7,637 nucleotides of DNA from Gammaproteobacteria bacterium (GCA_024642445.1 JAHEBG010000028.1:1689-9325); one strand, 5' to 3'; positions 1 to 5,361 are shown, numbered from the stretch's first letter. Made by a program: numbers and translations. Notes: generated by a model not told the origin, from the sequence alone.

Positions 1-985
1 CCAGAATTCGGGTATTGCCGTAACCGCAATCCGCAGCGTTTAATCGGATAAGCGAATGTGGAAGTTTGGCCGGCTGGCCAAACTGGATGTGCATGGCACG
101 CTCAGCACGCACCGCTTCGGTACCGGCCAATTTGGCCAAACGCTTCATCCGCGACTGCGCCTGCTTTGCTTTACTGGCCTTGGCTTTGAAGCGATCGATG
201 AATTTCTGCAGGTGTTCGCGCTCGGCCTGTTCTTTCTCGAAACTGATCTGCTGCAAACGCAGATGCTCGGCGCGTTGGCGCTCGAAACTGGTGTAATCGC
301 CGGTGTACAACTTGGCTTTACCTTCGTTCAGATGCAAGGTATGCGTACAGACACCATCAAGGAATTCGCGGTCGTGCGATATCAGTAAAATGGTGCCGGG
401 ATAGCGCAGCAACCACTGCTCCAACCACAAGACCGCATCCAGATCCAAGTGATTGGTCGGTTCATCCAACAGTAGCAGGTCTGAGGGCTTCATCAAGGCC
501 CGTGCCAGATTCAAACGAACCCGCCAACCGCCGGAAAAATCCGAGACCGGACGCACATGGCTTTCTGCGGCGAAACCCAAACCGTGCAGCAATTTGCCTG
601 CACGTGCCGGGGCATCATAGCCGCCCAACTGATCCAACAGCTGATGCGCTTCGGCCACGGCATCATAATCTTCGGCATCCATGGCATCGGCTTCGGCACG
701 GATGACATCGTATACCGCTTGATCGCCGCTCAAAACGAAATCCAAGGCCGAATCCGGCAGCGATGGCGTTTCCTGAGCAACACTGGCGATGCGCAAACGC
801 GTTGGCATGTCGATATCGCCCTTATCGGGATCTACCTCGCCCAGTACGGCGGCGAATAAACTGGTTTTTCCGCAACCGTTGCGGCCGACCACGCCGACAC
901 GGGTTCCGGCATGCAAGGTCAAATCGATATTCGACAGCAACAACCGCTCGCCACGGCGCAGGGCAAAATTACGGAAAGCGATCAT
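1..985 (-). CDS. yheS: ABC-F family ATPase, YheS-like (3' end beyond window)
   Basis: Cytosolic ABC-F protein: two ATPase domains joined by a linker, no membrane domain. Family members act on ribosomes during translation. The first 328 residues are visible. The first ATPase domain has Walker A G34-RNGCGKT-41, the ABC-F signature SGGWR at 151-155, Walker B followed by DEPTNHLD at 174-181, and the switch histidine H204 in ISHDRE. A basic, helical linker follows (about 225-300, rich in K, R, E, Q), and the second domain begins near the left edge (LNAADCGYG). The start MIAFRNFALRRG and the pattern of the first domain resemble E. coli YheS, which is about 637 residues, so roughly half lies outside. 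The ATG overlaps the pyrB stop by 4 bases (ATGA at 982-985) with no strong ribosome site, which suggests coupling to pyrB. It could be another ABC-F subgroup such as Uup, but the N-terminus favours YheS. The open frame is intact. Confidence 0.9.
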   Translation of the reverse strand, partial: MIAFRNFALRRGERLLLSNIDLTLHAGTRVGVVGRNGCGKTSLFAAVLGEVDPDKGDIDMPTRLRIASVAQETPSLPDSALDFVLSGDQAVYDVIRAEADAMDAEDYDAVAEAHQLLDQLGGYDAPARAGKLLHGLGFAAESHVRPVSDFSGGWRVRLNLARALMKPSDLLLLDEPTNHLDLDAVLWLEQWLLRYPGTILLISHDREFLDGVCTHTLHLNEGKAKLYTGDYTSFERQRAEHLRLQQISFEKEQAEREHLQKFIDRFKAKASKAKQAQSRMKRLAKLAGTEAVRAERAMHIQFGQPAKLPHSLIRLNAADCGYGNTRIL

Positions 986-1905
986 GCGCCAAAAATCGTC
1001 TTGAGCACTGCCATACGCACGGCCACGCCGTTGCTGACCTGAGCCATGATGACCGACTGCGGGCCATCGGCCACTTCATCGGTGATTTCCACGCCACGGT
1101 TCATCGGGCCAGGGTGCATCACTATGGCATCGGGCTTGGCCAGCGCCAACCTGCGTGAATCCAGGCCGTACTGTTCGTGGTATTGCTGCAACGAGGACAC
1201 CAGCCCTTCCTGCATGCGCTCGCGCTGCAGGCGCAACATCATCACCACATCCGTATCCGCTATGGCCTCATCGAAATCCGCAATACGCAAACAGCCGTCC
1301 AGCGTCGCATCATCAGGCAACAGTGCTTGCGGGCCACATACACGGATTTCACCGCAACCCAGCGTTTTCAGGGCATGCAAATCGGAGCGTGCCACCCGTG
1401 AGTGAAGGATATCGCCAACCAAGGTGATTTTCAGCTGGCTGAAATCACGGCCTTTGTGCTGACGGATGGTGAGCATATCCAGCAACCCCTGCGTGGGGTG
1501 GTTGCTGCGGCCATCGCCGGCATTGATGAAGCGTGTCGAATCATGAGCGGCATCAATCAAATCCCTCAGTTGCCCATCAATCGAGGTGCGCACCACGAAG
1601 GCGTCGACCCCCATTGCTTCCAGGTTGCGCATGGTATCCACTGCGGTTTCACCCTTGCTGCCGCTGGAATGGCTGGCATCGAACCCCAAGATATCGGCGC
1701 CTAGACGCATGGCTGCCAGCTGAAAAGAGCTGCGGGTACGGGTGGAGGGTTCAAAAAATAGAGTGCACACCGATTTGCCTTGCAACACGCCGCGTTCACT
1801 GCTACCAGACAATGCGTGTGGCCGCAGTCTCTGTGCGCAGTCCAGCAGTTCGGTAATCTGGCCAGCGGAAAGATCGGCAAGACTGATCAAATGGGGGACG
1901 TTCAT
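982..1905 (-). CDS. pyrB: Aspartate carbamoyltransferase catalytic chain
   Basis: Catalyses carbamoyl phosphate + L-aspartate to N-carbamoyl-aspartate, the first committed step of pyrimidine synthesis, in the cytosol. The 307 residues match the usual size (E. coli 311). The carbamoyl-phosphate loop STRTR is at 54-58, the mobile-loop lysine K84 is in SGSKGE, HPTQ is at 136-139, and the C-terminal aspartate-domain motif HPGPMNRGVEI is present. All key residues look intact. The start ATG at 1905 overlaps the ruvX stop (ATGA 1902-1905), and a good Shine-Dalgarno GGAAG lies at 1913-1917, 7 bases upstream, so pyrB can also recruit ribosomes itself. No regulatory-chain gene (pyrI) follows: the next gene is an ABC-F ATPase, again by a 4-base overlap. 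The enzyme is therefore either a free trimer or pairs with a subunit encoded elsewhere; the sequence does not decide this. Confidence 0.97.
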   Translation of the reverse strand: MNVPHLISLADLSAGQITELLDCAQRLRPHALSGSSERGVLQGKSVCTLFFEPSTRTRSSFQLAAMRLGADILGFDASHSSGSKGETAVDTMRNLEAMGVDAFVVRTSIDGQLRDLIDAAHDSTRFINAGDGRSNHPTQGLLDMLTIRQHKGRDFSQLKITLVGDILHSRVARSDLHALKTLGCGEIRVCGPQALLPDDATLDGCLRIADFDEAIADTDVVMMLRLQRERMQEGLVSSLQQYHEQYGLDSRRLALAKPDAIVMHPGPMNRGVEITDEVADGPQSVIMAQVSNGVAVRMAVLKTIFGA

Positions 1906-2363
1906 GACATGGCTTCCAAGGCTGTACGGTTATGCGGTTGCTGGAACCAACGCTCCAGAATGATGACGGCCGCCCAAGCATCCAACTGATTGGCCTGGTG
2001 CCGCTTGCTTTCGCCACGGGCGCGGCTTTCGGCAAAACGCTGGGCAGCTTCAATGGAACTGTTGCGTTCATCCATGAAACTTACCGGTTTGCCGAATCGC
2101 TCCGCCAATACACGGCCAAACGCGCGCGCGGTATCACGAATTGGTTGGTTTTCACCGCTTTGGGTCAGCGGGTTGCCCACCACCAGAACATCCGGCAACC
2201 AATCCCGCATCCAGGCTTCCAGTGCTGGCCAATTCACACCGCTATCGAAAACGTCCAGCACTCCTACCGGGCGGGCGGTACCAGACAGGCTGTTGCCTAC
2301 TGCCACGCCAATACGTCGGGCACCGACATCAAAGGCCAGCACCGTCTGTACCGGCGAACTCAT
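1902..2363 (-). CDS. ruvX: RuvX/YqgF family putative Holliday junction resolvase / pre-16S rRNA nuclease
   Basis: RNase H-fold nuclease of the YqgF family. It is essential in E. coli, where it is linked to 5'-end maturation of 16S rRNA; the name RuvX comes from predicted Holliday junction resolvase activity. The 153 residues compare with about 138 in E. coli. Visible hallmarks are the first-strand aspartate D12 in AFDVGARRIGVAVG, the strand LVVGNPL, the catalytic-type glutamate region MDERNSSIEA (where E. coli has DERLSTVEA), and the C-terminal acidic LDAWAAVIILE. The start ATG at 2363 overlaps the yqgE stop (ATGA 2360-2363). The site upstream is weak (GGGGC), so coupling to yqgE is likely. 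The yqgE-ruvX pair is conserved across proteobacteria, which supports both calls. The C-terminus ends MS in the overlap with pyrB. Confidence 0.95.
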   Translation of the reverse strand: MSSPVQTVLAFDVGARRIGVAVGNSLSGTARPVGVLDVFDSGVNWPALEAWMRDWLPDVLVVGNPLTQSGENQPIRDTARAFGRVLAERFGKPVSFMDERNSSIEAAQRFAESRARGESKRHQANQLDAWAAVIILERWFQQPHNRTALEAMS

Positions 2364-2923
2364 GCGTGCCCCGACTGCAAGGAAATCAACGACAGGTCGA
2401 CGCCGATTTGCTGTGCTGCGGCTTGCCAGCGCTCTGCCATCGGTGCATCAAACACAATGGCTGTGCTGGCTGGCGCATTCAGCCAAGCATTGTCGGCCAG
2501 TTCTTCTTCCAACTGCCCAGCAGCCCATCCGGAATAGCCCAGCAAAACCTGGAACTGCTCCGGGCCACTGCCGTTGGCCAAGGCGTTAAGAATATCGCGA
2601 GAACTTGAAATACTCATGCCATTGTTCAGTTGCATGCTGGAATCCCAACGGGTGCTGTCGTTATGCAGGACAAATCCGCGCTCGGGATTGACCGGGCCGC
2701 CGGCCAGTACTGTCTGCTGGCGTAATTTAGGATTCTGGCACGGCATGTCGAGCTGGTCGAACAGCGTGCCGAGCGTGAACTCGGAGTCGACATTCAATAC
2801 CAGCCCCATGGCGCCGTTTTCATCGTGCTGGCAGACCAGAGCGACCGTTCGTGAAAAATAGCCGTCTTCAAGGCCGGGCATGGCAATCAACAGCTGTTCG
2901 GCGAGGGACGTAGGTTTCAACAT
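2360..2923 (-). CDS. yqgE: YqgE/AlgH family (UPF0301) protein
   Basis: Cytosolic protein of the YqgE/AlgH family. No biochemical activity is firmly established; AlgH was first named from alginate regulation in Pseudomonas. I place the start at the ATG at 2923 (MLKPTSLAEQLLIAMPGL), which gives 187 residues, the same as E. coli YqgE, and puts LIAMPGL near the N-terminus as in relatives. The frame stays open upstream to a GTG at 2959, which would add 12 residues with no ribosome site. Family marks are LIAMPGLEDGYFSRTVALVC, the block NGAMGLVLN, GGPVNPERGFVLH, and VLLGYSGWAAGQLEEEL near the C-terminus. It is the first gene of the four-gene unit yqgE-ruvX-pyrB-ABC-F and overlaps ruvX by 4 bases. 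A weak AAGG lies 12 bases before the ATG (2936-2939), and a -10-like TACAAT lies even closer, so initiation may be leaderless. Confidence 0.93.
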   Translation of the reverse strand: MLKPTSLAEQLLIAMPGLEDGYFSRTVALVCQHDENGAMGLVLNVDSEFTLGTLFDQLDMPCQNPKLRQQTVLAGGPVNPERGFVLHNDSTRWDSSMQLNNGMSISSSRDILNALANGSGPEQFQVLLGYSGWAAGQLEEELADNAWLNAPASTAIVFDAPMAERWQAAAQQIGVDLSLISLQSGHA

Positions 2924-2929
2924 GGCACT

Positions 2930-2935
2930 ATTGTA
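2930..2935 (-). promoter_or_regulatory. Candidate -10 element for yqgE, possibly leaderless
   Basis: On the minus strand TACAAT matches the sigma70 -10 consensus at 5 of 6 bases and ends 6 bases before the ATG at 2923. Transcription would then start at or next to the ATG. No good -35 is visible at 16-18 bases (the best hexamer is TGAATA). It is inside the frame if the upstream GTG start were used, which argues for the ATG. This is a weak call by eye. Confidence 0.25.
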
Positions 2936-2965
2936 CCTTGAGGGCACGCTTTTATTCACCGTTCA

Positions 2966-2994
2966 TTGAGTGCACGGCCATCAGGGTCTAAACT
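2966..2994 (+). promoter_or_regulatory. Candidate sigma70 promoter of the serine hydrolase gene
   Basis: TTGAGT (2966-2971) and TAAACT (2989-2994) are separated by exactly 17 bases; each matches its consensus at 4 of 6 positions. Transcription would start near 3001, leaving about 20 bases of leader before the ATG at 3021. If real, it rules out the upstream in-frame GTG at 2970, which lies inside the promoter. Confidence 0.4.
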
Positions 2995-3020
2995 GTGAGC
3001 CTAACTACCGAACACTGAAA

Positions 3021-4283
3021 ATGTCGAATCTCCAGCCCCTGACCAAAATTGCTACGGCGTTAACGGTATTGTTAACTACCGCCGGCCTGTCAACAGCACT
3101 TAGCCAGAGCACCCCTGCAGTGGGTTCCGGGCGCGCCCCTGTGGAAGCCCTGCCCAGCCCGCCTCATAAGCAAACGCTCCGGGATCTGCAGGCGGATGCC
3201 AGGGAAATGGAAAGTCTGGCTGAGGCCTTCGTGCAACAACGGAAAATTCCCGGCATGGCCATTGCGTTGGTACAGAACGGGCGCGTTCTCTCGGCACGCG
3301 GTTACGGCGTAACCGATACCCGCACCGGGCAACCGATCAAACCGGACACCGTATTCCGCATTGCTTCGTTGTCAAAGGCGTTTGCCGCAACCATGACCGG
3401 CATTCTGGTCGAAGAGAAAGCGCTGTCGTGGGACACCCCCGTTTCCAGCCAATTGCCTGCGTTCAAGCTACGCAATTACGCGGCATCTCAGCGCCTGACG
3501 GTCAGCGACATACTCAGCCATCAGGTAGGCCTTGCCAAAGGCACCTACGACCGTGATCTGGAGAGCAACGTGCCCTATCCGGTTCTGGCTGACCGCCTTT
3601 CCAATGCGCCGATGATCTGCACCCCAGGAAACTGTTATGGCTATCAGAACATCGCATACAGCCTAATTGGCGACATGGTTTTTGCCGTAACCGGCGATTT
3701 TTATACGCATCAAGTGGAAACCAAAATCTTCAATCCGCTGGGAATGAAAAGCGCCACCTACGGCTTTGATGGGCTGCGCGCCAGCAACAACTGGGCAAGA
3801 CCGCATGTGTACGGCAAGCGCGGCTGGGTATCGGAAACTCCATCCGAAAACTACTACCATGTGCCGCCCGCTGCCGGCGTCAATGCCAGCATCACCGATA
3901 TGGCACTTTGGCTGAATGCCCAACTTGGGCATCGCCCGGATGTATTGTCTCCGGCTCTGCTCGAAAAAATACATACCCCGCAGGTGGCTACGCCCTCGGA
4001 GCTTCGGTCCAGCGGTTGGCGTCATGCACGACTAAGCCGCGCCAGTTACGGTCTTGGATGGCGTGTACTCACTTATCAGGGCAGAACCATGATCTTCCAC
4101 GGGGGTCTTCTGCGCGGTTACCAAGGTGTCATCGCATTTTTGCCGGATGAAGATGTGGGCATTGTGGTGCTGTGGAACTCAACCAGCGCTTCGCCTTCGG
4201 CGTTTCTGCCGACCTGGATGGACCGGGCGCTGGGTATTCGCGGTGAAAACTGGCTGGGTCTGAAGGACGAAGCCGCCGAATAA
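3021..4283 (+). CDS. Exported serine hydrolase, beta-lactamase/peptidase S12 (COG1680-type) family
   Basis: Predicted periplasmic serine hydrolase of the penicillin-binding/AmpC fold. From the ATG at 3021 it has 420 residues. Residues 1-28 look like a Sec signal peptide: K9, a hydrophobic run from about I10 to A26, and probable cleavage after ALS28. The active site is complete: SxxK as S116-L-S-K119, the YxN motif Y208-Q-N210, and H360-G-G362 in place of the KTG triad. HGG is common in esterase or D-aminopeptidase-like members and less typical of true class C beta-lactamases, so peptide, ester or amide substrates are as likely as beta-lactams. Cysteines in CTPGNC just before YxN could form a disulfide. 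The frame is open upstream to a GTG at 2970, but that overlaps the promoter candidate and would bury the signal peptide. There is no clear Shine-Dalgarno sequence before ATG 3021. It is divergent from yqgE, convergent with the histone-like gene, and appears to be a single-gene unit. The exact substrate cannot be read from sequence. Confidence 0.88.
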   Translation: MSNLQPLTKIATALTVLLTTAGLSTALSQSTPAVGSGRAPVEALPSPPHKQTLRDLQADAREMESLAEAFVQQRKIPGMAIALVQNGRVLSARGYGVTDTRTGQPIKPDTVFRIASLSKAFAATMTGILVEEKALSWDTPVSSQLPAFKLRNYAASQRLTVSDILSHQVGLAKGTYDRDLESNVPYPVLADRLSNAPMICTPGNCYGYQNIAYSLIGDMVFAVTGDFYTHQVETKIFNPLGMKSATYGFDGLRASNNWARPHVYGKRGWVSETPSENYYHVPPAAGVNASITDMALWLNAQLGHRPDVLSPALLEKIHTPQVATPSELRSSGWRHARLSRASYGLGWRVLTYQGRTMIFHGGLLRGYQGVIAFLPDEDVGIVVLWNSTSASPSAFLPTWMDRALGIRGENWLGLKDEAAE

Positions 4284-4308
4284 ACGGTTGGGCCTGAAAA
4301 TACAGTGC

Positions 4309-4328
4309 TGCCGGGTGTAATTCCGGCA
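4309..4328 (+). other. Small hairpin 3' of the serine hydrolase gene
   Basis: TGCCGG and CCGGCA (4309-4314 and 4323-4328) form a 6-bp stem with an 8-base loop, 25 bases after the hydrolase stop codon. No T-run follows on the plus strand, so it is not a canonical terminator. It could protect the mRNA 3' end or be chance. Confidence 0.35.
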
Positions 4329-4371
4329 ATAAAAACCCCCGCTTGACCTGGGCAGAATCAAGCAGGGGGGG
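4329..4371 (-). terminator. Intrinsic terminator of the histone H1-like gene
   Basis: On the minus strand the arm at 4371-4358 (C-run then TGCTTGA) pairs with TCAAGCGGGGG at 4346-4336. One base is bulged (plus-strand A4364) and the loop is about 11 bases. Five T's follow directly (4335-4331), then ATT. It lies 24 bases after the histone stop codon. On the plus strand the hairpin is followed by ATTATAG, with no T-run, so it is less suited to end the convergent hydrolase transcript, although it may help. Confidence 0.8.
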
Positions 4372-4394
4372 ATTATAGCAATCGGTACAGCTTG

Positions 4395-4817
4395 TTACAT
4401 TGCAGGCGCTACAGGTGCTGCAGGTGCAGCAGGCGCAGCGGCTTTCTTTTTAGCTACTTTTTTTTTAGCGGCCGGTTTTTTGGCGGCTTTTTTGGCGGCC
4501 GGTTTTTTGGCAGCTTTCTTAGCAGCAGGCTTTTTAGCAGCGGCTTTCTTGGCTGCTGGTTTCTTTGCTACTTTTTTGGCAGCTTTCTTGGCAGCAGGCT
4601 TTTTAGCAGCGGCTTTCTTGGCTGCTGGTTTCTTTGCTACTTTTTTGGCAGCTTTCTTGGCAGCGGGTTTTTTCGCTACTTTTTTGGCGGCTTTCTTGGC
4701 AGCAGGCTTTTTAGCAGCGGCTTTTTTGGCTGCCGGTTTCTTGGCAGCGGCTTTTTTCACAACTTTCTTTGCCGCTTTTTTAGCGGCCGGTTTCTTTGCA
4801 GCTTTCTTAGTAGCCAT
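4395..4817 (-). CDS. Histone H1-like Lys/Ala/Pro-rich repeat protein
   Basis: A 140-residue, extremely basic, low-complexity protein, presumed to bind and compact DNA in the nucleoid, like bacterial H1-like proteins (chlamydial HctB, Bordetella BpH1, the tail of Pseudomonas AlgP). Only six residue types occur (M, A, T, K, P, V). There are no acidic, aromatic or cysteine residues and no arginine: all charge comes from lysine. From MATKKAAKKP to about residue 125 it is built of KKPAAKKAA-type blocks, and residues 126-140 form a lysine-free Ala/Pro tail ending APVAPAM. Residues 60-82 and 83-105 are identical 23-residue units. The start at 4817 is set by GAGGAG at 4824-4829, 6 bases upstream; the frame opens earlier, at 4862, but without such a site. 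A strong terminator follows. DNA binding is inferred from composition, not from a folded domain. Repeat number may vary between strains. Confidence 0.9.
   Translation of the reverse strand: MATKKAAKKPAAKKAAKKVVKKAAAKKPAAKKAAAKKPAAKKAAKKVAKKPAAKKAAKKVAKKPAAKKAAAKKPAAKKAAKKVAKKPAAKKAAAKKPAAKKAAKKPAAKKAAKKPAAKKKVAKKKAAAPAAPAAPVAPAM
4503..4640. repeat. 69-bp tandem repeat, two copies, inside the histone-like gene
   Basis: Units 4503-4571 and 4572-4640 are identical except for one base (A at 4521 against G at 4590), a synonymous Ala codon change. Each encodes the same 23 residues. The match continues for 24 more bases (4641-4664). Similar but degenerate units fill the rest of the gene. Near-identity at the DNA level, where codons could vary freely, points to a recent duplication by slippage or unequal recombination. 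Confidence 0.9.
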
Positions 4818-4823
4818 GGTCAA

Positions 4824-4829
4824 CTCCTC
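4824..4829 (-). promoter_or_regulatory. Ribosome binding site of the histone-like gene
   Basis: GAGGAG on the minus strand, 6 bases before the ATG at 4817. It is the strongest Shine-Dalgarno sequence in the window and decides the start over the upstream in-frame start at 4862. Confidence 0.85.
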
Positions 4830-4861
4830 GTCAGTTGGCTTTGGAACAATGGATAAAATCA

Positions 4862-4972
4862 AAACGCCCAGTTGAAAAAGTGCCAGGCAAAACGCCCGAC
4901 AAACTGCCGGAAAGGTTAATCCGTCCGGTCAGATTCTTTACCGCCGCAATTACGGCGAAAAACGAAACGCCC
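4862..4972. repeat. Three direct AAACGCCC motifs upstream of the histone-like gene
   Basis: AAACGCCC occurs at 4862-4869, 4890-4897 and 4965-4972, all in the same orientation, within about 110 bases of each other and 45-155 bases before the histone ATG. The third copy is the left arm of the 4966-4995 hairpin. The first two are 28 bases apart. They may be protein-binding sites or remnants of a duplicated hairpin arm. Confidence 0.4.
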
Positions 4973-4995
4973 GAAACCACAAAGGTTCGGGCGTT
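4958..4995 (-). terminator. Terminator-type hairpin upstream of the histone-like gene
   Basis: AACGCCCGAA (4966-4975) and TTCGGGCGTT (4986-4995) pair perfectly over 10 bp, and CC/GG extends the stem past one bulged A. On the minus strand TTTCGTTTTT follows the stem. It lies about 150 bases before the histone ATG, in the same direction. It would end a short upstream transcript or act as an attenuator in a long histone leader. A second hairpin, CGCCG/CGGCG (4942-4957), follows at once. Confidence 0.5.
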
Positions 4996-5136
4996 GAAAG
5001 ATGGAGCGCTACCGCTGCGTTTCAATGCAGCTTTTTTGGAGGGCAAGAATTTCGCAATTGCTGGCGGACAATCGGTGACGTCTGCTTGAATTGTTTGGAA
5101 GGTCTTGATCACTCGGCTCAATTTGTTAAGTACACA
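4958..5136 (-). ncRNA. Candidate small RNA or histone-gene leader
   Basis: A minus-strand promoter candidate (5143-5171) would start RNA near 5136, and the terminator-type hairpin at 4966-4995 would end it near 4958, giving about 180 nt. An independent terminator (5182-5229) lies just upstream, so the interval looks like a separate unit. It matches no RNA family I know. If the hairpin is read through, the same RNA would be a leader of about 320 nt for the histone-like gene. A 96-codon frame starting with TTG also crosses this interval, so an unrecognised protein is not excluded. Confidence 0.25.
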
Positions 5137-5142
5137 ATGTGA

Positions 5143-5171
5143 AAGCTAATCAAGTGATTTTACAATGTCAA
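5143..5171 (-). promoter_or_regulatory. Candidate sigma70 promoter facing the histone-like gene
   Basis: On the minus strand TTGACA (5171-5166) is a perfect -35, followed after 17 bases by TAGCTT (5148-5143), a 3 of 6 match to the -10. The weak -10 fits a promoter that needs an activator. Its spacer and -10 overlap the palindrome AATCA-AG-TGATT (5148-5159), and its -35 overlaps one of two ACAATGT copies (5134-5140, 5162-5168), so a regulator could sit on it. Confidence 0.4.
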
Positions 5172-5181
5172 CACTTTTATT

Positions 5182-5229
5182 AAAAAAAAATACGGCATTT
5201 CCGGCGTCCTTTTTTACGCCGGCGCCGTA
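5182..5229 (-). terminator. Strong intrinsic terminator with no assigned gene
   Basis: Minus strand: outer stem TACGGC/GCCGTA (5191-5196 with 5224-5229) and inner stem CCGGCGT/ACGCCGG (5201-5207 with 5216-5222), around an 8-base loop, followed at once by nine T's (5190-5182). This has the form of an efficient Rho-independent terminator, yet the nearest upstream gene in this direction, gcvH, already has its own terminator at 5555-5588. It may stop read-through, or end an unannotated RNA made from 5230-5550. Confidence 0.75.
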
Positions 5230-5332
5230 ACTCGCACGCCACCCGTATTAACTTTAACAATTATTTTTACATGCATTGCTGTAAGCCTTGTAAATAAAGG
5301 GCTACAGATATTATTCGATTTGCAAGAATATT

Positions 5333-5361
5333 TTGACGCTATAGAACTTGCGGTTTTTTAT
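5333..5361 (+). promoter_or_regulatory. Candidate promoter of the 43-codon ORF
   Basis: TTGACG (5333-5338, 5 of 6) and TTTTAT (5356-5361, 4 of 6) are 17 bases apart, with AT-rich sequence upstream. Transcription would start near 5368, about 31 bases before the ATG at 5399. AT-rich DNA yields such matches easily by chance. Confidence 0.3.

Noticed and set aside
2924..2959. GTG start for yqgE adding 12 residues
   Set aside because: No ribosome site, the extension MNKSVPSRYNSA has no family support, and the ATG at 2923 gives the usual 187 residues.
2970..3020. GTG start for the serine hydrolase adding 17 residues
   Set aside because: It overlaps the candidate promoter and would displace the signal peptide from the N-terminus.
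4372..4380. TGCTATAAT, a perfect extended -10 sequence on the minus strand
   Set aside because: RNA started there would run directly into the terminator stem at 4336-4371, and no -35 is present. It is part of the terminator flank and most likely chance.
4480..4815. Regular repeats considered as a CRISPR array
   Set aside because: The repeats are contiguous without unique spacers, keep codon phase, and encode the histone-like protein.
4392..4856. Long plus-strand open frames rich in Phe, Gly, Leu opposite the histone-like gene
   Set aside because: They are antisense readings of the Lys/Ala/Pro repeat codons. The minus strand has an excellent ribosome site and terminator; the plus strand has neither.
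4835..5089. Plus-strand frame of 84 codons starting with TTG
   Set aside because: No ribosome site, rare start codon, no family resemblance, and it crosses the hairpins upstream of the histone-like gene.
5165..5297. Very short frames of 20 codons (minus 5214-5276), 21 codons (plus 5165-5230) and 8 codons (plus 5271-5297, Cys-rich)
   Set aside because: They are too short to distinguish from chance in AT-rich sequence; the first two end inside the terminator hairpin and none has a strong ribosome site and promoter together.
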